This document shows positions 35,108 through 43,765 of a stretch of 64,000 nt of DNA, in pieces. The position numbers and the translations under genes were made by a program. This stretch comes from Rhodococcus sp. CH91 (lineage in GTDB: Bacteria; Actinomycetota; Actinomycetes; Mycobacteriales; Mycobacteriaceae). A model generated the notes under the pieces. That model worked only from the letters and a program-made list of their open reading frames with translations. It was not told the DNA's origin and did no database searches. Where the stretch lies: assembly GCF_022554085.1 (NCBI RefSeq), contig NZ_JAKFYR010000005.1, forward strand, positions 248,001-312,000, given 5' to 3'. How positions within the stretch are numbered: position 1 is the first letter of the stretch; the number at the start of each line of letters is the position of its first letter.

Positions 35108-36235
35108 TCAGCGATGTCGGATCGAATCCCAGCCGACGACCTCGGACGCGGATCGCGGATCCGGACCGGTGTAGATGGCAGCGGGACGCACGAGCCTGCC
35201 CAGGCGCTTCTGTTCGAGGATGTGCGCGCACCAGCCGGCGGTGCGTCCGCAGGTGAACATCGCGGGCATCATCGCGGCGGGCACCTCCGCGAAGTCGAGG
35301 ATCACCGCGGCCCAGAACTCGACGTTGGTCTCGATCGCCCGATCCGGGCGGCGTTCGCGCAGCTCGGTCAGGGCGGACTGCTCGAGCGCGGCCGCTGCCT
35401 CGAAGCGCGGAGCGTTCAGGCGCTGCGCGGTGGCGCGCAGTACCCGGGCGCGCGGGTCCTCGGCGCGGTAGACGCGATGACCGAAACCCATGAGCTTGTC
35501 CTTGCGGTCGAGGATGCCCTTGACCAGCGCGCGCGGATCGCCGGTGCGCTCGGTCTCCTCGATCATCGGCAGCACCCGGGCCGGGGCTCCGCCGTGCAGC
35601 GGACCGGACATCGCGCCGACGGCACCGGACAGCGAGGCGGCCGCGTCGGCGCCGGTCGAGGCGATGACCCGGGCGGTGAACGTCGACGCATTCATCCCGT
35701 GCTCGGCGGCCGAGACCCAGTAGGCGTCGATCGCCTCGACGTGCTTGGGATCGGGATCGCCCTTCCAGCGCACCATGAACCGTTCGGTGACGGTGGACGC
35801 CTCGTCGACGCGCTGCTGCGGCACGGCGGGCTGGTAGATGCCGCGGGCGGACTGGGCGACATAGGACAGGGCCATCACTGCGGCGCGGGCGAGATTGTCG
35901 CGGGCGGTGGCGTCGTCGATGTCGAGCAAGGGACGGAAGCCCCAGATGGGTGCGAGCATCGCGAGGCCGGCCTGGACGTCGACGCGCACGTCGCCGGTGT
36001 GGATCGGCAGCGGGAACGGCTCGGCCGGATGCAGGCCACGGCCGAACTCGCCGTCGACGAGCAGTGCCCACACGTCGCCGAAGGTCACGCCCTTCTCGAC
36101 GAGCTCTTCGATGTCGACCCCGCGATAGCGCAGTGCGCCACCGTCCTTGTCGGGTTCGGCGATGTCGCTCGTGAAAGCGACCACGCCTTCGAGTCCTGCG
36201 ACGAAATCTTCGGGAATTGACGCGCGCGCTGCCAT
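35108..36235 (-). CDS. Second citrate synthase (CitA-like)
   Basis: A 375-residue type I-like citrate/2-methylcitrate synthase. Catalytic signatures: EHGMNASTFTARVIASTGAD (His near the first), GAMSGPLHGGAPARVLPM (second His), and GFGHRVYRAEDPRARVL, followed by ETNVEFWAAVILDFAEVP with the catalytic Asp equivalent shortly before. It differs clearly from the 432-residue GltA in this window and corresponds to mycobacterial CitA. It could serve the citrate or methylcitrate cycle. ATG 36235; divergent from pdxH. Confidence 0.87.
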   Translation of the reverse strand: MAARASIPEDFVAGLEGVVAFTSDIAEPDKDGGALRYRGVDIEELVEKGVTFGDVWALLVDGEFGRGLHPAEPFPLPIHTGDVRVDVQAGLAMLAPIWGFRPLLDIDDATARDNLARAAVMALSYVAQSARGIYQPAVPQQRVDEASTVTERFMVRWKGDPDPKHVEAIDAYWVSAAEHGMNASTFTARVIASTGADAAASLSGAVGAMSGPLHGGAPARVLPMIEETERTGDPRALVKGILDRKDKLMGFGHRVYRAEDPRARVLRATAQRLNAPRFEAAAALEQSALTELRERRPDRAIETNVEFWAAVILDFAEVPAAMMPAMFTCGRTAGWCAHILEQKRLGRLVRPAAIYTGPDPRSASEVVGWDSIRHR

Positions 36236-36403
36236 GACGGTTGGGCTCTCCTCGTTCGAGCACGGCCCGGTCCGAGCCGCACTGTCGGTGGAATGAGGAC
36301 ACCGTCGGGTTGTGACCGGCGCCCCACTCGGGTCGTCGCCGAAAACTGTAGTCCTCATGGTCTCCCCGCGACCCGTCGACCGCCCGGAGTAGCGTCGTCG
36401 TAC

Positions 36404-37120
36404 GTGCCGTCCGATATCCCGCTGCCGCGTCCCGAGGGAGACGAACTCGCGACCATGCGCGTCGACTACACCCCCGATGTCACCGGGGACGGGCCGTCCG
36501 GTGCCTCCGTCGACGACCGCGACGTCGAGCCCGCGGATCTCACCGGTGGGTGGGATCGACTGCTGCGCACGTGGTTCGCCGCGGCCGTCGCCGCAGCTGT
36601 GCCCGAGCCCAATGCGATGGTGCTCGCGACCGTCGACGAACACGGCCACCCGGCGACCCGCACGGTGCTCTGCAAGAAGATCGACGCCGACGGTCTGGCC
36701 TTCTACACCAACTTCGAGTCCGACAAGGGGCGGCATCTCGCCGCCCGGCCCTACGCCTCGGCGACCTTCCTCTGGCTGCCGATATACAGGCAGGTCACGG
36801 TCCGGGGACCGGTCGTGCGGGTGCCGGACGACGAGACGCTCGCGTACTGGCGCACGCGCCCGCGCGGATCGCGTCTCGGCGCGTGGGCCTCGCAGCAGTC
36901 GCGGCCGGTGGGCGACCGGGTCGAACTCGAGCGCGCTCTCGTCGAGGCGGCCGAGCAGTACGACATCGACGACGACATACCGGTGCCGGCGTTCTGGGGT
37001 GGATTCCGGATCGTGCCCGAATCGGTCGAGTTCTGGCAGGGACGCCCGAACCGATTGCACAACCGGGTCCGGACCCGGTCCGTCGACGGTCGCTGGATCG
37101 CCGAGCGCCTGCAACCGTGA
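36404..37120 (+). CDS. pdxH: Pyridoxamine/pyridoxine 5'-phosphate oxidase
   Basis: A 238-residue FMN enzyme oxidising PNP/PMP to PLP. Features: ELATMRVDYTPD (N-terminal arm), EPNAMVLATVDEHGHPATRT, VLCKKIDADGLAFYTNFESD, RPYASATFLWLPIYRQVTVR, RGSRLGAWASQQSRPVGDR, and the C-terminal PdxH signature VEFWQGRPNRLHNRV...ERLQP. GTG 36404 is needed to include the arm conserved in the mycobacterial enzyme. Its stop overlaps the MFS start (GTGA). Overproduction of PLP with serC nearby is coincidental as far as sequence shows. Confidence 0.92.
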   Translation: MPSDIPLPRPEGDELATMRVDYTPDVTGDGPSGASVDDRDVEPADLTGGWDRLLRTWFAAAVAAAVPEPNAMVLATVDEHGHPATRTVLCKKIDADGLAFYTNFESDKGRHLAARPYASATFLWLPIYRQVTVRGPVVRVPDDETLAYWRTRPRGSRLGAWASQQSRPVGDRVELERALVEAAEQYDIDDDIPVPAFWGGFRIVPESVEFWQGRPNRLHNRVRTRSVDGRWIAERLQP

Positions 37121-38385
37121 GGCGTCTGCTCGCGGACACCACACCACTTCGCAACAAGGACTACTCCCGGCTGTGGTGGGCCGGGATCGTCACCGTCATC
37201 GGCGCCCAGATGGCCGTGGTCGCGGTACCCCAGCAGATCTACGAGATCACCCGCAGTTCCGCCTATGTGGGCCTGACCGGAGTGTTCGGACTCGTGCCGC
37301 TCGTGATGTTCGGGCTGTGGGGCGGGGCACTCGCCGACGCCATGGATCGCCGCACACTCCTCCTCGTCACCTCCACCGGGCTCGGTCTGACGTCGGTGCT
37401 GCTGTGGGTCAACGCGGTGAGCGGACTGGACAACGTGTGGGTGCTCCTGTGCCTGTTCTCGGTGCAGCAGGCCTTCTTCGCCGTCAACCAGCCGACCCGC
37501 GCCGCGATCATCCCGAGACTGCTCCCCACGGGGCAGATCGCGGCAGCGACCTCGCTGAACATGACGGTCGTGCAGTTCGGGGCCATCGCCGGACCCCTGT
37601 TCGCCGGAGCCCTCATTCCGGTGATCGGACTGTCCACCCTCTATCTGCTGGACGCGATCCTGCTGCTCGCGACCCTGTGGGCGGTGGCGAAACTGCCCGC
37701 GATCCGTCCACTCGGCGAGGTGACCCGCGCCGGTCTGCGCGCGGTCTTCGACGGCTTCCGGTATCTGTCCGGACAGAAGATCCTGCTGGCGTCGTTCGTC
37801 GTCGACATCGTCGCGATGGTCTTCGGAATGCCGCGGGCGCTGTTCCCGCAGATCGCCCACGAATCGTTCGGGGATCCGGTCCAGGGCGGTTTCGCGCTCG
37901 GTCTCCTCTTCGCCGCGATGTCGGTGGGCGCGGTGCTCGGCGGCGTCTTCTCGGGGTGGCTGCCGCGGGTACAGCGACAAGGGCTCGCCGTGATCGTGTG
38001 CATCCTCCTGTGGGGTGCCGCCATGGTGGGTTTCGGTCTCGCGGTGTGGTGGGCCGAGCCCGGCGGCAGCGGTCTGCTGTTGTGGGTCGCGCTGTTCTTC
38101 CTGGCTTTCGGCGGCGCGGTCGACATGGTGTCGGCTGCTTTCCGCTCGACGATGCTCCAGACGGTCGCGACCGACGAGATGCGCGGCCGGTTGCAGGGCG
38201 TGTTCATCGTGGTCGTCGCCGGTGGACCCCGCATCGGCGACGTACTCCACGGTGCGGCCGCAGCGGCCGCAGGTACCGCCGTGGCGGCAGCGGGTGGTGG
38301 TGCGCTCGTGATCGTCGGCACGCTCGTGTGCGTCGTCGCCTTCCCGGCCTTCGTCCGCTACCGGGTCTCACGCACTCTCGGCTGA
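37117..38385 (+). CDS. MFS exporter, EntS/MFS_3 type
   Basis: A 422-residue protein with about twelve membrane segments, starting RRLLADTTPLRNKDYSRLWW as in the EntS/MFS_3 group. It carries LADAMDRRTLLL (loop 2-3 motif), NQPTRAAIIPRLLP and TVATDEMRGRLQGVFIVVVA, all common to this exporter family. The substrate is unknown; siderophore or drug export is typical. GTG start overlaps pdxH by four bases. The 3' end overlaps by 18 bases the convergent penicillin-recognising gene. Confidence 0.85.
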   Translation: MRRLLADTTPLRNKDYSRLWWAGIVTVIGAQMAVVAVPQQIYEITRSSAYVGLTGVFGLVPLVMFGLWGGALADAMDRRTLLLVTSTGLGLTSVLLWVNAVSGLDNVWVLLCLFSVQQAFFAVNQPTRAAIIPRLLPTGQIAAATSLNMTVVQFGAIAGPLFAGALIPVIGLSTLYLLDAILLLATLWAVAKLPAIRPLGEVTRAGLRAVFDGFRYLSGQKILLASFVVDIVAMVFGMPRALFPQIAHESFGDPVQGGFALGLLFAAMSVGAVLGGVFSGWLPRVQRQGLAVIVCILLWGAAMVGFGLAVWWAEPGGSGLLLWVALFFLAFGGAVDMVSAAFRSTMLQTVATDEMRGRLQGVFIVVVAGGPRIGDVLHGAAAAAAGTAVAAAGGGALVIVGTLVCVVAFPAFVRYRVSRTLG

Positions 38386-39315
38386 GAACGACTCGGCGAT
38401 TCGGTCGGGGAGAGGCGCGCGCAACTCGGTGACGGCGATCCGCGCGGCTTCGCCGATCGCCGCATCGACCACCGGCAGCACCGGATCCGCGCGAGCGGCC
38501 CGGGTGAACACCGCAACCGCGATCGGGTACTCACCGGGGAATTCGACGACCGCCACCTCGTTGCGGATGATGCCGATCGTGCCCGTCTTACCGGCCACCG
38601 CGACCCCGCGATGGGGGAACCCCGACGCGATGCGATGCGGCCAGATCTGAGCGCGCATCACCTGCTGCGCGAAGGCCGTGCTCTCGGGCGACAGTACCGA
38701 GCCGGACCACACGGCATCGAGCAGTCGCGTCATCTCCTCGGGTGTGGTCGCGCTCGTGTAGGCCGGGTCGTACGCCGACACCGTCCATGCCGCGTCGTCG
38801 TCGGTGAGCGCCCGGAACGCCTCGACGGTGGTGTGACTGTCGGTCTCCTCGACGAGACGCCGGTAGATGTCCGCGGTGCCCCCGACGATCCGGGTGCGGG
38901 TGAGTCCGAGTCGCCCGAGCAGGTCCTCGACGACGCTCGTACCGATCTCTCCCAGCAGCACGTCGGCAGCGGCGTTGTCGGACACCGTCATCATCGATGC
39001 GGCAACATCGCGCCTGCTCATCGTCACCGGATCGTGGAACCTCGCGATCCCGGTCGGTCCCGGGGTGCACTCCGACGGCACGATCCGCAGTTGTTCCGTC
39101 GCGTCGAGCCGCCCCGCGTCCACCGATGCGCAGAAGGCGAGGAACAGTGGAAGTTTGTACACCGAGGCGAGAACCACTCGGTCGTTCCCGCGTACCGATA
39201 TCGTCGTCGCGCGGGGGTCCGAACACCGGCGAGCGTGCAACCATCCCGTACATCCCGCATCGGCGAACACGGCCCGGATCCGTTCGGCGGCAGTGTCACG
39301 TCCCGGACCGTTCAT
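38368..39315 (-). CDS. Class A beta-lactamase-fold serine hydrolase without signal peptide
   Basis: A 315-residue protein with the penicillin-recognising motifs S51-V-Y-K54, S112-D-N114 and K-T-G-T (in VAVAGKTGTIGII). There is no EPxLN-type omega loop with the deacylating Glu of true class A enzymes, and no signal peptide or Tat motif, so it should be cytosolic. It is unlikely to be an efficient periplasmic-type beta-lactamase; an esterase, amidase or peptide-sensing role is possible. ATG 39315 follows AAGGAGAGG. The start overlaps the LysR stop by four bases, so the LysR protein and this hydrolase are made together. Confidence 0.8.
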   Translation of the reverse strand: MNGPGRDTAAERIRAVFADAGCTGWLHARRCSDPRATTISVRGNDRVVLASVYKLPLFLAFCASVDAGRLDATEQLRIVPSECTPGPTGIARFHDPVTMSRRDVAASMMTVSDNAAADVLLGEIGTSVVEDLLGRLGLTRTRIVGGTADIYRRLVEETDSHTTVEAFRALTDDDAAWTVSAYDPAYTSATTPEEMTRLLDAVWSGSVLSPESTAFAQQVMRAQIWPHRIASGFPHRGVAVAGKTGTIGIIRNEVAVVEFPGEYPIAVAVFTRAARADPVLPVVDAAIGEAARIAVTELRAPLPDRIAESFSAESA

Positions 39316-40187
39316 CGGATCCTCTCCTTGAACAGCACCCGGTCGAGGGCGGCGACGTGCCGGTCCGCGCCGGTTCCCGGTCGCCACACGATCCGCACGC
39401 GAAGGGCGAGAGCGGGCGGGGCCCAGTCCAGCCACGCCACCCCGGGAGCCGATCCGGGTGGTGAGGTCGAGATTCCGAAGTGGGTGCCGGCGGCCACCGC
39501 GGCGAGGACCGCGCGGTCGTCCGTCGCCGGGCTCGTGTCCACATCGAGCCCTCGTTCGCGCAGCAGGTCCTGGACTGCGTCGAAGGATGCCGGGTTTCCG
39601 GTGCGGGGCGGCGCCGCGAACGTCAGGTCGGAGAGCATCGGCAGGCGCGGGCGGTCGGAGTGCGCACTGCGATGGTCCGAAGGCACGAGTACCCATCGGC
39701 GGAGTTTGACGACCGGACCGGCTTCGAGTCCCTCGGTCAGAGCCGGATGTTCGACGACGGCGAGGTCGCACATGCCCGAGCGCACAGCCTCGACGAGTTC
39801 GACCGTGGTCGCGGACCGCGTCGAGACCGTCGCCTCCCCGTGTCCGCGCAGTGCTGCGACGCACAGGGTGACCAGGCGGCAGGGGAGAGCATGGGTGGCA
39901 CCCCAGTGCAGAAGGCCCCGGGAACGAGCCACACGCCCGGCCTCGGCCAGGAAACGATCGGCGTCGTCGACGAGGAGGCGGGCGCGTGGGAGCAGTTCGG
40001 CGCCCGCAGGGGTGAGCACCGCTCCCTGCCGGGTGCGATGCACGAGTTCGGCGCCGAGATGCTGCTCCAGTTTCCGAAGCCCTTGTGACAGAGGGGGTTG
40101 TGTCATGTCGAGTGTTGCGGCCGCGCGACCGAAATGACGTTCGTCCGCGACCGTGACGAAGAAGCGGAGATGGCGGATGAGGTCCAT
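39312..40187 (-). CDS. LysR-family regulator, AmpR-like context
   Basis: A 291-residue LysR regulator: winged helix at 1-65 (MDLIRHLRFFVTVADERHFG, then RAAATLDMTQPPLSQGLRKL, LGAELVHRTRQGAVLTPAGAEL), then a two-lobed effector domain. It is divergent from a secreted beta-lactamase (165 bases between starts) and coupled to a cytosolic class-A-like hydrolase, an arrangement like AmpR-AmpC. It may sense a cell-wall fragment or beta-lactam-derived ligand; this is inferred from neighbours. Confidence 0.87.
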   Translation of the reverse strand: MDLIRHLRFFVTVADERHFGRAAATLDMTQPPLSQGLRKLEQHLGAELVHRTRQGAVLTPAGAELLPRARLLVDDADRFLAEAGRVARSRGLLHWGATHALPCRLVTLCVAALRGHGEATVSTRSATTVELVEAVRSGMCDLAVVEHPALTEGLEAGPVVKLRRWVLVPSDHRSAHSDRPRLPMLSDLTFAAPPRTGNPASFDAVQDLLRERGLDVDTSPATDDRAVLAAVAAGTHFGISTSPPGSAPGVAWLDWAPPALALRVRIVWRPGTGADRHVAALDRVLFKERIR

Positions 40188-40352
40188 GGGGAGATTCAAG
40201 CAGTGCCGATCGGCCCGTCGGCGTTTCCGTATTTCCCGCCGGGATTCTTTCCCGGTTCCTGTCGCCTCCACCTGCGTCGATAGCCTCTGCGACCCGATCG
40301 CGGGCCGGGTCGCTATTGGCGCTCGCCGCTCTCCCGATGGTCTCGTGTCGGC

Positions 40353-41324
40353 ATGACCACGACATTCGAATCCTCACGAATCGGCTTGTCCCGCAGGAGG
40401 TTCATTTCTGCTCTCACTGCGCTGTCGGCGATGTCGGCCACAGCCGCATGCGGGTCGCCGAAGCCCGGCAGGGTGGCCGGGCCCCCGGACGCCGATGCCC
40501 CCGAGACAGTCGTGCTCTCGAGGGCGCTCGACGATCGCTTCGCCGCGATCGAGGATCGCTACGTCGTCCGGCTCGGCGTCCATGCCCGTTCGACGGCATC
40601 CGGCCGCACCTACGCCTACCGGGCGGACGACCGGTTCGCGATGTGCTCGACGTTCAAGGTCTACGCGGCAGCCGCGATCCTCCGGCTCGAATCCGAGGGC
40701 GCGCTCCGGCTGGACGAGGCCGTACCGATCGATCCGCAGGACATCGTCGTGCACTCGCCGGTGACCTCCGAGCATCAGGGGAGGGTGATGACGATCGATC
40801 GTCTGTGCGACGCCGCGCTGACACGGAGCGACAACACCGCCGGCAACCTGTTGCTGCGCCGCCTGGGTGGGCCCGACGCGATCACCGCCTTCGCGCGCTC
40901 CGTCGGTGACGGCGCCACGCGCCTCGACCGGTGGGAGCCCGAACTCAACACCGCCGACCGCGGCGACGAGCGTGACACGACCACCCCCTCCGGCCTCGCC
41001 CGGGGCTTCGAGGCGGTGCTGCTGGGTTCGGCTCTGCCGGCCGCGCAGCAACGCACACTGCTGGGCTGGATGCGCGCGACCACCACCTCGGACACCCGGA
41101 TCCGGGCGGGGCTTCCACCGGGCTGGACTTCCGCGGACAAGACCGGGGGAGGGATGCACGGGACCGTGAACGATGCCGGTGCGGTGTGGTCACCCGAGGG
41201 CGACCCGCTCCTGCTGGTGATCCTGTCGGACTCCACCACGGGGCACCCGGACGCGCCGCTCGAGGGCGGCCCGGTCGCCGAGGCCACGGCCGCTCTCGTC
41301 GACGTGCTCCACGCGGTGCCGTAG
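40353..41324 (+). CDS. Class A beta-lactamase, Tat-exported lipoprotein
   Basis: A 323-residue precursor. A twin-arginine motif SRRRFIS at 13-19 precedes a lipobox SATAAC with C33. All class A motifs are present: S99-T-F-K102, S159-D-N161, E195 in EPELN (the deacylating Glu of the omega loop) and K263-T-G265. It would hydrolyse beta-lactams at the cell surface after folding in the cytoplasm, as mycobacterial BlaC does. Divergent LysR control is likely. The KTGGG sequence, rather than KTGTG, next to the active site may affect substrate range. Confidence 0.92.
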   Translation: MTTTFESSRIGLSRRRFISALTALSAMSATAACGSPKPGRVAGPPDADAPETVVLSRALDDRFAAIEDRYVVRLGVHARSTASGRTYAYRADDRFAMCSTFKVYAAAAILRLESEGALRLDEAVPIDPQDIVVHSPVTSEHQGRVMTIDRLCDAALTRSDNTAGNLLLRRLGGPDAITAFARSVGDGATRLDRWEPELNTADRGDERDTTTPSGLARGFEAVLLGSALPAAQQRTLLGWMRATTTSDTRIRAGLPPGWTSADKTGGGMHGTVNDAGAVWSPEGDPLLLVILSDSTTGHPDAPLEGGPVAEATAALVDVLHAVP

Positions 41325-41341
41325 ACGAGGGCAGGGACCGA

Positions 41342-41401
41342 GGACCCGGTGCGTCGCGGGCGCATGCCCGGGTCCCGTGTCCGACTCGATGCGGACCCGG
41401 G
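41342..41401 (+). terminator. Two competing hairpins after the beta-lactamase gene
   Basis: The arm CCCGGGTCC at 41367-41375 can pair with GGACCCGG at 41342-41349 or with GGACCCGGG at 41393-41401, so two stems exclude each other. They lie 18 bases past the beta-lactamase stop and about 200 bases upstream of gltA. The simplest reading is a terminator; a switching role in the gltA leader is speculative. Confidence 0.5.
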
Positions 41402-41604
41402 TAGTATTGCCGCAGGTTATCGGCGTGTGCCGGCCTTGCGGCGCTGTCGCAGAGGGTACGGTCGAGCGTTCGGAACCCACATGGACCACACACCGCTCGG
41501 GGACTTTCGACGGACCCTGCCGGAGCGCACACGCCGCGCTACGGCTAGGTTCTACGTGAATGTTCGGAAGTTTCTCGTAGGTCTGAGCTTGAGAGGGATC
41601 CTTC

Positions 41605-42903
41605 GTGCCCGCTGAGAATGACACCAACCCCACCCTCAGCTACCCCGGTGGCGAACACACGATGTCTATCGCCAAGGCGACGGAAGGTAATGACGGGATC
41701 GAGCTGGGCAAGCTCCTCGCGGCGACCGGGTACACCACCCTCGACCCGGGTTTCGTCAACACCGCCTCGACCAAGTCGGCGATCACGTACATCGACGGCG
41801 AGCAGGGCATTCTGCGGTACCGCGGATACCCGATCGAGCAGCTCGCCGAGAAGTCGACGTTCATCGAGGTCAGCTACCTGTTGATCTACGGTGAGCTGCC
41901 GACCACGGAGCAGCTCGAGGTCTTCACCGACAAGATCCGCCGCCACACCCTGCTGCACGAGGACCTCAAGCGGTTCTTCGACGGTTTCCCGCGCAACGCG
42001 CACCCGATGCCGGTCGTGTCGAGCGCGGTCAACGCGCTGTCGGCCTACTACCCCGACTCCCTCGATCCGGACGACTCCGAGCAGGTCGAGCTGTCGACGA
42101 TCCGTCTGCTCGCCAAGCTGCCGACGATCGCCGCCTACGCGTACAAGAAGTCGGTCGGGCAGCCCTTCCTCTACCCCGACAACTCGCTGTCGCTGGTCGA
42201 GAACTTCCTGCGCATGACGTTCGGCTTCCCGGCCGAGCCGTACGAGATCGATCCCGAGATCGTCCAGGCACTCGACATGCTGCTCATCCTGCACGCCGAT
42301 CACGAGCAGAACTGCTCGACGTCGACGGTGCGTCTCGTCGGCTCGTCCGACGCCAACCTCTTCACGTCCATCTCGGGCGGCATCAACGCGCTGTGGGGCC
42401 CGCTGCACGGCGGCGCCAACCAGGCCGTGCTGGAGATGCTCGATGGCATCCAGAAGTCCGACGGCGACGTCACGGACTTCGTCCGCAAGGTCAAGAACAA
42501 GGAAGACGGCGTGAAGCTCATGGGCTTCGGGCACCGCGTCTACCGCAACTACGATCCGCGCGCCGCGATCGTCAAGAAGACCGCCGATCGCATCCTGAAG
42601 AAGCTCGGTGCGGGCGACGAACTGCTCGAGATCGCCATGAAGCTCGAAGAGGCCGCCCTCACGGACGACTACTTCATCGAGCGCAAGCTGTACCCGAACG
42701 TGGACTTCTACACGGGTCTGATCTACCGTGCGATGGGCTTCCCCGACCGCATGTTCACGGTGCTGTTCGCTCTCGGCCGCCTGCCCGGCTGGATCGCGCA
42801 CTGGCGTGAGATGCACTCGGACCCGACCTTGAAGATCGGCCGTCCGCGTCAGATCTACACCGGCTACACCGAGCGCCCGTACACTTCCCTCGAGGAGCGC
42901 TGA
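41605..42903 (+). CDS. gltA: Citrate synthase, hexameric type II
   Basis: A 432-residue main citrate synthase. Signatures: HADHEQNCSTSTVRLVGSSD (first catalytic His), GPLHGGANQAVLEML (second), GFGHRVYRNYDPRAAI, and the late NVDFYTGLIYRAMGFP with the catalytic Asp. The N-terminal ETTLDPGF-like TGYTTLDPGFVNTASTKSAI domain is typical of type II enzymes inhibited by NADH in other bacteria. GTG 41605 follows GAGAGGG. It catalyses oxaloacetate plus acetyl-CoA to citrate, entry to the TCA cycle. The FKBP gene follows after 49 bases. Confidence 0.95.
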   Translation: MPAENDTNPTLSYPGGEHTMSIAKATEGNDGIELGKLLAATGYTTLDPGFVNTASTKSAITYIDGEQGILRYRGYPIEQLAEKSTFIEVSYLLIYGELPTTEQLEVFTDKIRRHTLLHEDLKRFFDGFPRNAHPMPVVSSAVNALSAYYPDSLDPDDSEQVELSTIRLLAKLPTIAAYAYKKSVGQPFLYPDNSLSLVENFLRMTFGFPAEPYEIDPEIVQALDMLLILHADHEQNCSTSTVRLVGSSDANLFTSISGGINALWGPLHGGANQAVLEMLDGIQKSDGDVTDFVRKVKNKEDGVKLMGFGHRVYRNYDPRAAIVKKTADRILKKLGAGDELLEIAMKLEEAALTDDYFIERKLYPNVDFYTGLIYRAMGFPDRMFTVLFALGRLPGWIAHWREMHSDPTLKIGRPRQIYTGYTERPYTSLEER

Positions 42904-42952
42904 CCCTCGTAGCGACCGGAACACTCGACCGAATCCCGACGAGGAGACACGC

Positions 42953-43675
42953 ATGACAAAGCCGGAAATCGAGTTCCAGGAGGGCCCCGCCCCCACTCAT
43001 CTGGTCATCAAGGACCTGGTGGTCGGCGACGGTGCCGAAGCGGAACCCGGCTCGAAGGTCGAGGTGCACTACGTCGGGGTCGAGTTCGACACCGGTGAAG
43101 AGTTCGACTCGTCGTGGGGCCGTGGTGAGTCCATCACCTTCCCGCTGTCCGGTCTGATCGCCGGTTGGCAGGAGGGCATCCCGGGCATGCGGGTCGGCGG
43201 CCGTCGCCAGCTGACCATCCCCCCGGAGCTCGCCTACGGACCTGCCGGATCCGGTCATCGCCTGTCGGGCAAGACGCTGGTCTTCATCATCGACCTGCTC
43301 GACGTGCAGGTGCCGCCGGAGCCGCCCACAGTCGAGCCGGCGACCGGTCCGGCGCCCGCCGATCTCGTGATCGAGGACATCACGATCGGTGACGGCGACG
43401 AGGCACAGCCCGGTGGCGTCGTCGACGTCCACTACCACGGCGTGGAGTACGAGACCAACGAGGTGTTCGACTCGTCGTTCGCTCGTGGCGACTCCGTCCG
43501 GTTCCCCCTGGGACGCCTGATCCCGGGGTGGCAGGAGGGAATCCCGGGCATGCGTGTCGGTGGACGCCGCAAGCTCACGGTGCCGCCGCAACTGGCGTAC
43601 GGTCCCGCAGGCTCCGGGCATCCGCTCGGGGGCAAGACACTGGTCTTCGTCATCGACCTGCTCGGCGTCGGATAA
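42953..43675 (+). CDS. Tandem FKBP-type peptidyl-prolyl isomerase
   Basis: A 240-residue cytoplasmic protein made of two FKBP domains (about 1-117 and 124-240). Each carries EVHYVGVEFDTGEEFDSSW or its paralogous VDVHYHGVEYETNEVFDSS, then GLIAGWQEGIPGMRVGGRR / GRLIPGWQEGIPGMRVGGRR, and IPPELAYGPAGSGH / VPPQLAYGPAGSGHP. Most actinobacterial FkpA-like proteins have one copy. Both halves keep the aromatic and Asp residues of the active site, so both may isomerise Xaa-Pro bonds. ATG 42953 follows GAGGAGACA. Ends before a long hairpin. Confidence 0.92.
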   Translation: MTKPEIEFQEGPAPTHLVIKDLVVGDGAEAEPGSKVEVHYVGVEFDTGEEFDSSWGRGESITFPLSGLIAGWQEGIPGMRVGGRRQLTIPPELAYGPAGSGHRLSGKTLVFIIDLLDVQVPPEPPTVEPATGPAPADLVIEDITIGDGDEAQPGGVVDVHYHGVEYETNEVFDSSFARGDSVRFPLGRLIPGWQEGIPGMRVGGRRKLTVPPQLAYGPAGSGHPLGGKTLVFVIDLLGVG

Positions 43676-43708
43676 CACCGCCCGCTCAGGGGCTAGCACC
43701 ATCGTTCC

Positions 43709-43750
43709 GAGGCTCGCAATACCGGATCCGAGACCGGTCTTGCGAGCCTC
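43709..43750. terminator. Hairpin between the FKBP gene and the convergent TetR gene
   Basis: GAGGCTCGCA pairs with TGCGAGCCTC, with a further ACCGG/CCGGT inner stem. Located 34 bases past the FKBP stop and 16 bases from the TetR stop. Confidence 0.75.
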
Positions 43751-43765
43751 GTTCGCGTATGGGGG

